From 38-11 sp927435965 (GTDB taxonomy: Bacteria; Bacillota; Clostridia; Tissierellales; Dethiosulfatibacteraceae): a stretch of DNA of 5,656 bases. A model generated the notes under the pieces. The model worked only from the letters and a program-made list of their open reading frames with translations. It ran no database searches and had not been told where the DNA came from. Positions 1-5,656 of the stretch are shown in pieces; positions within the stretch are counted from its first letter, which is position 1; each line of letters opens with the position of its first letter. The DNA lies in NCBI GenBank assembly GCA_927435965.1, contig CAKMKB010000063.1:1-5656 (forward strand). Reading direction: 5' to 3'. A program made the position numbers and the translations under genes.

Positions 1-350
1 GAGGCTTCCCGAATCAGCTCAGGATTTTTCACCGCTGCTGAATTGACAGACACCTTGTCTGCTCCATTTCTGAGAATCTCTGTAAAGTCCTCAAGAGTCG
101 ACACACCTCCGCCGACACTGAAGGGGATGTTGATTTCATCAGCCACCCTTTTGACAAATTCAAGGGATGTCTTTCTCTCGTCACTGGATGCGGTTATATC
201 ATAGAACACAAGCTCATCGGCTCCATTGTCGTTGTAGAATTTGCCTAGCTTTTCCGGTGCGTCCACATCTACAATATCCTTGAACTGCTTTCCTTTTACT
301 ACCCTTCCGTTTCTAACATCCAGGCATGGAATTATTCTTTTTGCAAGCAT
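1..350 (-). CDS. hisF: Imidazole glycerol phosphate synthase cyclase subunit HisF (3' end cut by window)
   Basis: HisF is the cyclase half of IGP synthase. In the cytoplasm it uses ammonia channelled from HisH to convert PRFAR into imidazole glycerol phosphate and AICAR. I translated 116 complete codons by eye; the gene runs off the left edge. The start MLAKRIIPCLDV is the family N-terminus, with the catalytic Asp at residue 11. Arg5, Glu46 and Lys99, which in this family form the gate of the ammonia tunnel, are all present. The first phosphate-binding-type segment VGGGV is at 79-83, followed by GADKVSVNSAAV at 96-107. The second catalytic Asp (near 130) lies outside the window. The ATG overlaps the end of hisA by 19 nt and has an AAGGAGG site 7 nt upstream. 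Loop 1 (residues 20-32) reads GKQFKDIVDVDAP rather than the commoner form with N-L-R-D. Identity is certain; completeness cannot be judged. Confidence 0.97.
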   Translation of the reverse strand, partial: MLAKRIIPCLDVRNGRVVKGKQFKDIVDVDAPEKLGKFYNDNGADELVFYDITASSDERKTSLEFVKRVADEINIPFSVGGGVSTLEDFTEILRNGADKVSVNSAAVKNPELIREA

Positions 351-1051
351 TTCAGTGCCTCCTTGAAATCCAGATTGCCATCATAAAGAGCCTTTCCAAT
401 GATAGCACCGTATAGCCCTATAGCTTTCAGGTCTTCAATATCTTGTATCGTTGTCACGCCGCCTGATGCTATGATATCCAGATTTGTCATATCCTGAAGT
501 CTTTTGTACATGGCGGTATTGGGTCCTTTGAGCATCCCATCTCTGAGTATGTCTGTATAGATCAGTGTTTTGATGCCTGATTTCTCCATGATTTGACAGA
601 TATCGATGACATCCACGGACGTTACGTCCTTCCAGCCTCTGACAGCAGCCTTTCCTTCCACAGCATCCACAGAAACTGCCATTTGATTGGCATAGGTTTT
701 GGCTAATGCCATCAGCAGTTCCTGATTCTCAACCGCTATGGTTCCCAATATGACCCGGCTGACACCTAAGGAAAGCAACTCATCTATTCTTGCTGCGGTT
801 CTTATGCCTCCACCAATCTGTATGGGTATTGAGATGCTTTTTGTTATTTCTCTGATGGATTTTTTGTTGATTAGGGACTCGGACTCTGCACCATCCAGGT
901 CGACGACATGTAGATACTCAGCGCCTGCCTGCTCCCATCTGATGGCCATGTCAACCGGGTTGTCCGAATAGACTTTAATCTTGTTGAAATCTCCTTGCGT
1001 CAACCTCACGCATTTATTATCCTTTATATCCACCGCTGGAAACAGTATCAT
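332..1051 (-). CDS. hisA: ProFAR isomerase HisA (phosphoribosylformimino-5-aminoimidazole carboxamide ribotide isomerase)
   Basis: HisA catalyses the Amadori-type isomerisation of ProFAR to PRFAR, the substrate of HisH/HisF. The protein has 239 residues, the usual family length for this (beta/alpha)8 barrel, and is cytoplasmic. It opens with ILFPAVDIK, where Asp8 is the general base, and the second catalytic Asp is at 129 in AVSVDAVEG. Phosphate-binding segments are visible as IGGGIR (79-84) and ASGGV (195-199), and YTDILRDGM (165-173) is the conserved barrel strand with Thr166 and Asp167. GKALY at 219-223 is the usual C-terminal element. The ATG overlaps the hisH stop as ATGA (4 nt), with AAGGAG 8 nt upstream (1060-1065). 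The 3' end overlaps hisF by 19 nt. HisA and HisF share an ancestral half-barrel duplication (known of the family). No key residue is missing and I see no alternative assignment. Confidence 0.98.
   Translation of the reverse strand: MILFPAVDIKDNKCVRLTQGDFNKIKVYSDNPVDMAIRWEQAGAEYLHVVDLDGAESESLINKKSIREITKSISIPIQIGGGIRTAARIDELLSLGVSRVILGTIAVENQELLMALAKTYANQMAVSVDAVEGKAAVRGWKDVTSVDVIDICQIMEKSGIKTLIYTDILRDGMLKGPNTAMYKRLQDMTNLDIIASGGVTTIQDIEDLKAIGLYGAIIGKALYDGNLDFKEALKCLQKE
358..364 (-). promoter_or_regulatory. Ribosome binding site of hisF
   Basis: The minus strand reads AAGGAGG, a full anti-16S match, 7 nt before the hisF ATG. It lies inside the last codons of hisA (the Lys-Glu-Ala codons) and fixes the hisF start although the two genes overlap by 19 nt. 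It is the longest Shine-Dalgarno match among the internal junctions here. Confidence 0.85.
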
Positions 1052-1653
1052 ATGATCAACTCCTTATAGGCTCTTAGTATGTTATGACCCACCAGACCGC
1101 TTTTTTCGGGATGGAACTGTATGCCATAAACATTCTCATTCTTCACAATTCCCGGAATATCAATCTCATAGTTTGAGTGGGCTATGACTTCTTTTTTATC
1201 TGAATAGGCATAATACGAATGGACATAATAGACATAATCCCCCTCAGAAATATATTTGAGCAAAGGGTCTTCCAATCTGTCAAAGATGAGGGAGTTCCAA
1301 CCCATATGGGGTACCTTAAGTGAAATATCCATCATCCTTATATCTCCCCTTATCAAACCTAATCCTTCATATTCACCATATTCATAGCTTCGTTCGTATA
1401 GCAGCTGCATACCTAGACAGATTCCCAGAATGGGTTTACCCTTTTTAGCCTCGTCAATGATGACGTCAAACATACCATTTTTTCTCAATAGGTTGATAGC
1501 ATCTCTAAAAGCGCCTACGCCCGGTAGTATAATAGATTTGGAATTCCTTATCATGGTCAGATCATCTGTGATGACGGTGTCCAAGCCGACTCTCTCAAAG
1601 CCTTTTTGCACCGAGTTTAGATTCCCCAATCCATAATCCAATATCACATGCAT
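1048..1653 (-). CDS. hisH: Imidazole glycerol phosphate synthase glutaminase subunit HisH
   Basis: HisH is a class I (triad) glutamine amidotransferase that hydrolyses glutamine and passes ammonia to HisF. The protein has 201 residues, the normal length. The N-terminus DYGLGNLNSV (6-15) is typical. The oxyanion-strand motif PGVGAF is at 44-49, the nucleophile Cys79 lies in GICLGMQ (77-83), and His181 and Glu183 in QFHPEKS (179-185) complete the triad. PHMGWN (115-120) and YYVHSYY (142-148) are further family signatures. The start ATG directly abuts the hisB stop TAG with no gap, and the only visible ribosome site (AAGGGG at 1662-1667) is weaker than those of the neighbours. The 3' end overlaps hisA by 4 nt. 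HisH works one-to-one with HisF, but hisA sits between the two genes, a common his operon order. Confidence 0.98.
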   Translation of the reverse strand: MHVILDYGLGNLNSVQKGFERVGLDTVITDDLTMIRNSKSIILPGVGAFRDAINLLRKNGMFDVIIDEAKKGKPILGICLGMQLLYERSYEYGEYEGLGLIRGDIRMMDISLKVPHMGWNSLIFDRLEDPLLKYISEGDYVYYVHSYYAYSDKKEVIAHSNYEIDIPGIVKNENVYGIQFHPEKSGLVGHNILRAYKELII

Positions 1654-2232
1654 CTACAACACCCCTTTTGATGAAGAAATCCCTTCACCTATAATGTCTG
1701 ATGCCTCTGACAATACACGTCCCAGGGCTTTGAAAACAGCCTCGATCTTGTGGTGGTCGTTATTGCCATATAGGACTTCAACATGCAAGGTTAACTTGGC
1801 AGCCATGACAAATGCCCTTAGAAACTCCTCAAAATTCTGGGTATCCATCTGACCTAGATACTCTTTTTTCAAATCCACATTATATACAAGGTATGGTCTG
1901 TTGCTGATATCCAGCACTACTCTTGCCAATGATTCGTCCATTGGAATGTAGGCATAGGCATATCTTCTTATTCCTTTTTTGTCATTTAGGGACTCAAGAA
2001 ATGCCTGTCCCAATGCCAAACCTATGTCTTCAACTGTGTGATGGGTATCCACTTCCAGATCGCCTTGGCATCTGATTGTCAGGTCAAATTTGCCATGAAA
2101 CGCAAGCAAGATCAACATATGGTCAAAAAAGCCAATCCCTGTTCTTATATCTGTTTGTCCTGTTCCATCAATATTCAATTCAACGAATATATCCGTTTCC
2201 TTTGTTTTTCGTTCAACGGTTGAAGCTCTCAT
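1654..2232 (-). CDS. hisB: Imidazoleglycerol-phosphate dehydratase HisB (monofunctional)
   Basis: HisB dehydrates imidazole glycerol phosphate to imidazole acetol phosphate, the substrate of HisC. Its 192 residues match the monofunctional dehydratase. There is no N-terminal HAD phosphatase domain as in the bifunctional enterobacterial HisB. Family motifs occur in order: ERKTKET (7-13), TGIGFFDHML (31-40, His38), DTHHTVEDIG (62-71, His64, His65, Glu68), MDES (98-101), a conserved His150, and GNNDHHKIEA (156-165, His160, His161, Glu164). The histidines and glutamates of the two duplicated halves are the manganese ligands in the family. The protein ends with the typical SSSKGVL. The ATG overlaps the hisC stop as ATGA (4 nt), and GGAGG at 2240-2244 lies 7 nt upstream. 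The 3' end abuts hisH. Histidinol-phosphatase must come from another gene, not seen here. Confidence 0.98.
   Translation of the reverse strand: MRASTVERKTKETDIFVELNIDGTGQTDIRTGIGFFDHMLILLAFHGKFDLTIRCQGDLEVDTHHTVEDIGLALGQAFLESLNDKKGIRRYAYAYIPMDESLARVVLDISNRPYLVYNVDLKKEYLGQMDTQNFEEFLRAFVMAAKLTLHVEVLYGNNDHHKIEAVFKALGRVLSEASDIIGEGISSSKGVL
1662..1667 (-). promoter_or_regulatory. Weak ribosome binding site of hisH
   Basis: The minus strand reads AAGGGG 8 nt before the hisH ATG, inside the hisB codons for the C-terminal Lys-Gly-Val-Leu. It differs from the AAGGAG pattern of the other junctions. The HisB C-terminus SSKGVL is strongly conserved in the family, which may limit how good a site can be here. 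HisH translation probably depends on ribosomes ending hisB (stop and start codons abut); this is inference. Confidence 0.5.
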
Positions 2233-3254
2233 AGTATTTCCTCCAATTCTTTGATTAGAATTTCGTTCTCTTTCTCAGAGCCGACAGAAATTCGATAATA
2301 GCTAATTGAATTCATCGGCATTTTTCTGATTAGTATGCCCCGCTCACTTAACAGTTCAAACAGATCCTGTCGATTGTGTTTAACGAACAGGAAGTTTGCT
2401 TTGCTTGGATAGACTTCAAAGTCCAATACCTTAAGTCTATCCGCCAGCAGCTCTCTTTGTGTTGCTATCTCTTCAACAAAAGCAGATACTTCAGATAGTC
2501 TGTCAAGCGCCATTGCCCCATAATACTGCGATAAGGCATTTAGATTATAGGGTGATTTGATGGCCCAGAGCCTGTTAATCATTGTCTCATTTGCAATCAT
2601 GCACCCGACTCTCAGCGCTGCAAGACCAAATGCTTTGGACAGCGTACGCATGACAATCAGATTTTCATACTTATCGATCAGATCTACACAGGATTCGCCT
2701 CCAAAATCTATATAGGCTTCATCCAGTACGATGATGGAATCCTTCATCTGATCAAGAGCGCCAATGATGTCTTTTTTCTCCAGATAATACCCGGTTGGGT
2801 TGTTGGGGTTGCAGATAATCACTATTTTAGGCTTGATTTCTTTGGACTTGTCCACCAGCATATTGATGTCAACGGAGAAATCTTCATTGCTCTCCAGCTT
2901 GACTAGTTTGGCACCTGCCATGACACAGTAGTTCTCATACATGCTGAAGGATGGTGTAAAGCTTAAAACACTGTCATCGATCTCACAGAAGCCATTGATG
3001 ACGAGGTTGATCATGTCGCTTGATCCATTGCCAACCATTATGTTGTTTGGCTTGCATCCGTAGTAGTCAGCCAGCTTCTGTCTCAGTATCATAGCATCAC
3101 TGTCCGGATAGATATTAGCCTCAATCTTTTCTAAAAGAGATTCTTGATTTAGGAGATAATTTTTTGTCTCATTTGCATCCAGTTTTACTTTATAGGGTAC
3201 CTGATTGACAAAATAGGGTTTGAGATTTCTGACACTTTTCTTTAATTCAATCAT
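2229..3254 (-). CDS. hisC: Histidinol-phosphate aminotransferase HisC
   Basis: HisC is a PLP-dependent fold type I aminotransferase that converts imidazole acetol phosphate plus glutamate to histidinol phosphate. From the ATG at 3254 it has 341 residues, normal for the family. Visible motifs are GNGSSD (75-80, PLP phosphate contact), NPNNPTG (149-155), LDEAYIDF (177-184, Asp178 and Tyr181), SKAFG with the Schiff-base Lys207, Arg215 in ALRVG, and substrate-carboxylate/phosphate Arg321 in YYRISVG. The frame can be extended five codons to a TTG at 3269, but I chose the ATG because AAGGAG sits 6 nt before it and the TTG lies within one base of that site. The start overlaps hisD by 8 nt and the end overlaps hisB by 4 nt. 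HisC-family enzymes can also transaminate aromatic amino acids, but the operon setting supports the histidine role. Confidence 0.97.
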   Translation of the reverse strand: MIELKKSVRNLKPYFVNQVPYKVKLDANETKNYLLNQESLLEKIEANIYPDSDAMILRQKLADYYGCKPNNIMVGNGSSDMINLVINGFCEIDDSVLSFTPSFSMYENYCVMAGAKLVKLESNEDFSVDINMLVDKSKEIKPKIVIICNPNNPTGYYLEKKDIIGALDQMKDSIIVLDEAYIDFGGESCVDLIDKYENLIVMRTLSKAFGLAALRVGCMIANETMINRLWAIKSPYNLNALSQYYGAMALDRLSEVSAFVEEIATQRELLADRLKVLDFEVYPSKANFLFVKHNRQDLFELLSERGILIRKMPMNSISYYRISVGSEKENEILIKELEEIL

Positions 3255-4545
3255 TGCTTTCTCCTTCAAATCTGACTTTTATGGCATTGGCATGTCCGCT
3301 GAAGCCCTCATCATTGGCAAATCTGACGATGTCTTCCTCATAATCCCTCAAGGCCTCTTTGCTGTAATAGAGCAGGGATGTTTTTTTGATGAAATCATCC
3401 ACACTCAAGGCTGAAGAAAACTTGGAGGTGGAGCTTGTGGGCAGCGTATGATTTGGACCGGCGAAATAGTCTCCCACCGGTTCCGGTGTGTATTCTCCGA
3501 GGAATATGGCCCCTGCGTTTTTAACCTTTTTATAGTCTTCAAATGGATTTCTGGTGGCGATCTCAAGGTGCTCAGGAGCAATCTCATTAGCGATGGCGAT
3601 TGATTCTTCCAGGGAGTTGGTTATGATGGCTGCGCCATAGTTATCCATCGCCTTTTTGATGATTTCCTTTCTATCCATCTCTTCAACCAGAACATCAAGG
3701 ACTTTATTGACTTCTCTCGCCAGTCTTGGAGAGTCGGTGACGAGTATGACTGCCGCCATCTCATCATGCTCTGCTTGTGATATCAGATCAGCTGCTATAT
3801 ATCTCGGGTTCGCAAAATCATCTGCGATAATCAGTATTTCACTGGGCCCGGCAATCATATCTATCCCTACAAAATCAGAGACGAGTTTTTTTGCCGCTGC
3901 TACATATATGTTTCCGGGACCTGTTATCTTATAAACCTTAGGGACACTTTCAGTACCGAAAGCCAGAGCGGCTATAGCCTGAGCACCTCCCAGACTGAAT
4001 ACCCTGTCTACACCAGCAATATATGCCGCTGCCAGAATGGAGTCCTTTACTCTCCCTTCAGGGTCTGGAGGAGTGACCATAATCAGTTCCTTCACACCTG
4101 CAATCTTAGCCGGTACGGCATTCATCAATACAGTCGACGGATAGGCGGCCTTTCCTCCAGGGATGTAGATACCGACTTTTTCTATAGGGGTGATAACTTG
4201 ACCCAGAACAATATTCTCGCCATTTGGCTTGTATGTCATGGTTTTTCTAACAAATCTTTCGTGGTAGTCTTTGATGTTGTCGTGAGCTTTGGTTAGGGTT
4301 TTCAAAAGTTCCTCATCCAACCGATTATAGGCTTGCTTCATGTCGTCCTTGGTGATTTCCAAGGTTGTTAGCTTTGCACGGTCAAATTTCTCAGTATATC
4401 TGTAAAGAGCCTCATCCTGATTTAGCTTGACGTCTTCAATGATTTGCTCAACCACTTTATAGACTTCCTTGTAATCTGCGTTGGTTCTTTTATTTAACTC
4501 TTCTAAGAATTTCGTATTTTCTGATGACTCATATATTTTTAACAT
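3247..4545 (-). CDS. hisD: Histidinol dehydrogenase HisD
   Basis: HisD is a zinc- and NAD-dependent enzyme that oxidises L-histidinol twice to L-histidine, the last step of the pathway. From the ATG at 4545 it has 432 residues, close to the family norm. Signatures are IYIPGGKAAYPS (126-137), GGAQAIAALA (186-195), GPGNIYVAAAKK (209-220) and AGPSEILIIAD (232-242). The zinc ligands appear in place: Gln257 and His260 in SQAEHD, Asp359 in VGDYFAGPNHTLPT, and His418 in GFSGHANAI. The catalytic pair Glu325-His326 is in APEHLEI. The frame extends eight codons upstream to a TTG at 4569, but GGAGAG 8 nt before the ATG favours the shorter form, whose start LKIYESSE also looks family-like. It overlaps hisG by 17 nt and hisC by 8 nt. 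No defect is visible. Confidence 0.98.
   Translation of the reverse strand: MLKIYESSENTKFLEELNKRTNADYKEVYKVVEQIIEDVKLNQDEALYRYTEKFDRAKLTTLEITKDDMKQAYNRLDEELLKTLTKAHDNIKDYHERFVRKTMTYKPNGENIVLGQVITPIEKVGIYIPGGKAAYPSTVLMNAVPAKIAGVKELIMVTPPDPEGRVKDSILAAAYIAGVDRVFSLGGAQAIAALAFGTESVPKVYKITGPGNIYVAAAKKLVSDFVGIDMIAGPSEILIIADDFANPRYIAADLISQAEHDEMAAVILVTDSPRLAREVNKVLDVLVEEMDRKEIIKKAMDNYGAAIITNSLEESIAIANEIAPEHLEIATRNPFEDYKKVKNAGAIFLGEYTPEPVGDYFAGPNHTLPTSSTSKFSSALSVDDFIKKTSLLYYSKEALRDYEEDIVRFANDEGFSGHANAIKVRFEGESND
3261..3266 (-). promoter_or_regulatory. Ribosome binding site that decides the hisC start
   Basis: The minus strand reads AAGGAG, then 6 nt, then the ATG at 3254. The alternative TTG start (3269-3267) lies just upstream of this motif and has no comparable site of its own within reach. 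The motif is encoded within the last Phe-Glu-Gly-Glu codons of hisD. Confidence 0.8.
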
Positions 4546-5176
4546 CTTGTTTTCTCTCCAATTCTTCAATTTTAGCGATTATCCCATCGATCTGCTTCAT
4601 CTTGAACTTGTATCCTATTCTATTGGCTATAATCACCGGATTTATATCAAACATTTCCTCCAGTACCTCCAGGCCATTGGCCTTTAAAGTGCTTCCTGTT
4701 TCGACAATGTCCACGATGACATCTGCCAGCCCCAGCTTTGGTGCTAGCTCCACCGATCCATTGAGTGTTATGATCTGTATGCGTTGACCCTTTGAATCAA
4801 AGTATGCCTTGGCTGAATTAGTAAATTTTGTCGCAACCTTTAGTATGGCGTTGTTTCTGTATACAGTCTTGCCCTTTTCACCCGCAATGCACATTTTACA
4901 ATATCCAAAATTGAGGTTGTGGAGCTGAAAAACTTTTGAAAGGCTTTCCTTGACCATATCTTTTCCTACAATTCCTATGTCAGCAACACCATTGTCCACG
5001 TATGTCACAACATCTGAATTTTTCAAGAGCATGAATTTGATTTTGTTCTCCTCGTCCTCAAATACAAGTTTTCTTGAATTGAGGTCTAGGCTCTTTCCAA
5101 TGCCAATTTTTTCAAATAGTTCCGCTGATTGTTCTCCTAGTCTTCCCTTTGCCAATGCTACTGTCAAATAATCCAT
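4529..5176 (-). CDS. hisG: ATP phosphoribosyltransferase catalytic subunit HisG (short form)
   Basis: HisG condenses ATP with PRPP to phosphoribosyl-ATP, the committed and feedback-controlled step. Its 215 residues match the short form, which lacks the C-terminal ACT-like histidine-binding domain of the roughly 290-300 residue long form. Short HisG needs HisZ for activity and inhibition, and a hisZ sequence lies directly upstream. Motifs seen: VALAKGRL (6-13), VADIGIVGKD (64-73), LAPKLGLADVIVDIV (144-158) and the PRPP-binding loop ETGSTLKANGL (159-169). The ATG overlaps the hisZ stop by one base (TGATG). The sequence before it is purine-rich with AGGAG 7 nt and GGAGG 9 nt upstream (5184-5190). 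The C-terminal tail, rich in charged residues, carries the hisD ribosome site. Whether the enzyme works here depends on an intact HisZ (see the finding on the right edge). Confidence 0.98.
   Translation of the reverse strand: MDYLTVALAKGRLGEQSAELFEKIGIGKSLDLNSRKLVFEDEENKIKFMLLKNSDVVTYVDNGVADIGIVGKDMVKESLSKVFQLHNLNFGYCKMCIAGEKGKTVYRNNAILKVATKFTNSAKAYFDSKGQRIQIITLNGSVELAPKLGLADVIVDIVETGSTLKANGLEVLEEMFDINPVIIANRIGYKFKMKQIDGIIAKIEELERKQDVKNI
4554..4559 (-). promoter_or_regulatory. Ribosome binding site that decides the hisD start
   Basis: The minus strand reads GGAGAG 8 nt before the ATG at 4545, within the hisG codons for Leu-Glu-Arg. The rival TTG at 4569 would put this motif inside the gene, and no similar motif stands at a proper distance before that TTG. 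Confidence 0.7.
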
Positions 5177-5652
5177 CAGATCTCTCCTCCCTCATATAAT
5201 ACTCTTAGAAGCTCGTCCATCTCAACAGAGAATCCTATTGCCGGGATGACATCTCCGAATTGCTCTGTGTATGTATCGTATCTTCCGCCTTTTATGATCT
5301 CCCTGTTGGAGTCTCTGTAGTAGCCTCTCAGCATGATACCCGAGTAATATCCTAGACTTGATACCATTGACAAGTCACACAGGGTTTGTCCCTTGAAGTC
5401 TGATGTGTCCTTGATGGTTATGATTTCCGAAAGCTCATTTAGTCCCTTCTTCATCTTTTCATTCAGAAAGCCTACTTTTGCTTTTTCTATGACTGCGAAA
5501 GGCTCCCCCTTTAGGTCAATCAGATTGACCAGTGCCTCATAGGCTTCATTTCTCTCGAAGCCCTTTATGAATTTTTTTAGGTCCTGTTTATTCTTTCTAT
5601 CTATAAAGTACAGAATCTGATGATATTCTACTACGAGAAGATATTCAAGCAA
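5176..5652 (-). CDS. hisZ: ATP phosphoribosyltransferase regulatory subunit HisZ, C-terminal part (5' end missing or frameshifted)
   Basis: HisZ is a paralogue of histidyl-tRNA synthetase that does not charge tRNA; it binds short HisG and mediates activity and histidine feedback. Only 158 codons are open here. They cover the second half of the class II core: DLSMVSSLGYYSGIML (93-108), matching the L-x-Y-Y-x-G segment of the HisRS fold, then KGGRYD (121-126) and PAIGFSVEMDELL (137-149), which is the motif 3 region. The protein stops shortly after motif 3 with no anticodon-binding domain, which fits HisZ and argues against a true HisS. Motifs 1 and 2 would lie upstream. The frame is closed by an in-frame TGA at 5655-5653, directly before the TTG at 5652, so this TTG is only the end of the open frame and not a convincing start. 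HisZ is normally over 300 residues. It overlaps hisG by one base. Confidence 0.85.
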   Translation of the reverse strand: MLEYLLVVEYHQILYFIDRKNKQDLKKFIKGFERNEAYEALVNLIDLKGEPFAVIEKAKVGFLNEKMKKGLNELSEIITIKDTSDFKGQTLCDLSMVSSLGYYSGIMLRGYYRDSNREIIKGGRYDTYTEQFGDVIPAIGFSVEMDELLRVLYEGGEI

Positions 5653-5656
5653 TCAG

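Noticed and set aside
738..971. Open frame on the plus strand within hisA
   Set aside because: It is antisense to well-conserved hisA codons, has no family-like sequence, and is a shadow of the real gene.
3475..3488. Inverted repeat CACCGG-TT-CCGGTG that might form a hairpin
   Set aside because: The usable stem is only about 5 bp, there is no U tract, and it falls in the codons of the invariant HisD segment PEPVGDYF; likely chance.
3405..3587. Minus-strand frame of 60 codons nested in hisD
   Set aside because: It lies out of frame in the highly conserved zinc-site region of hisD and resembles no protein I know.
3656..3934. Open frame of 92 codons on the plus strand within hisD
   Set aside because: It is Ser/Ile-rich antisense to conserved HisD motifs; low complexity of this kind is expected from a shadow frame.
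4481..4787. Two overlapping plus-strand frames spanning the hisD/hisG junction
   Set aside because: They are hydrophobic-looking only because they are complements of charged HisG and HisD codons; no recognisable domain.
5176..5652. Histidyl-tRNA synthetase (hisS) instead of hisZ
   Set aside because: The protein ends soon after motif 3 without an anticodon-binding domain and sits directly before a short hisG, which fits HisZ.
5653..5655. TGA read as an amino acid (recoding) in hisZ
   Set aside because: hisG, hisD, hisC and hisH all end in TGA at normal family C-termini with tight overlaps, so TGA is a stop here; a one-base frameshift explains the site better.
1..5656. A novel or undescribed system, internal promoter or terminator
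   Set aside because: All bases except a few at the right edge are covered by recognisable his genes with no intergenic space; I found no hairpin with a U tract, no repeat family and no unexplained open frame.

Overview
The window is one continuous stretch of a histidine biosynthesis operon, all on the minus strand. Read right to left, in transcription order, it holds hisZ (3' part only), hisG, hisD, hisC, hisB, hisH, hisA and hisF (5' part only). Both edges cut or damage a gene. No stretch lacks a gene, no promoter or terminator is visible, and I found no RNA gene, mobile element, CRISPR array or repeat.

The organism is probably a low-to-moderate GC Firmicute of the Clostridia type. The evidence is the short HisG paired with a HisZ regulatory subunit, a monofunctional HisB, hisC between hisD and hisB, strong AAGGAG-type ribosome binding sites, and the wording of HisF. 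I cannot place it to genus from sequence alone.

The genes form a pathway set. HisZ and HisG start the pathway from ATP and PRPP. HisA isomerises the ProFAR intermediate. HisH and HisF together make imidazole glycerol phosphate (IGP) and AICAR. HisB dehydrates IGP, HisC transaminates the product, and HisD makes the final double oxidation to histidine. HisI/HisE and a histinol-phosphate phosphatase (histidinol-phosphatase) are needed but not in the window. HisI/HisE could lie beyond the left edge.

Packing is extreme: each of the seven junctions is either an overlap (1, 17, 8, 4, 4 and 19 nt) or a direct stop-to-start abutment. Every downstream ribosome binding site lies inside the last codons of the gene before it. 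This suggests translational coupling along one polycistronic message. Two genes (hisD and hisC) have upstream TTG codons that would extend the reading frame, but a well-placed Shine-Dalgarno sequence picks the internal ATG.

The only real anomaly is at the right edge. The hisZ frame is closed by an in-frame TGA just upstream of residue 1 of the remaining 158 codons, in the middle of the expected catalytic-like core. This is either a frameshift (possibly a sequence-end error) or a broken hisZ. Otherwise I see an ordinary, apparently functional his operon and no undescribed system.
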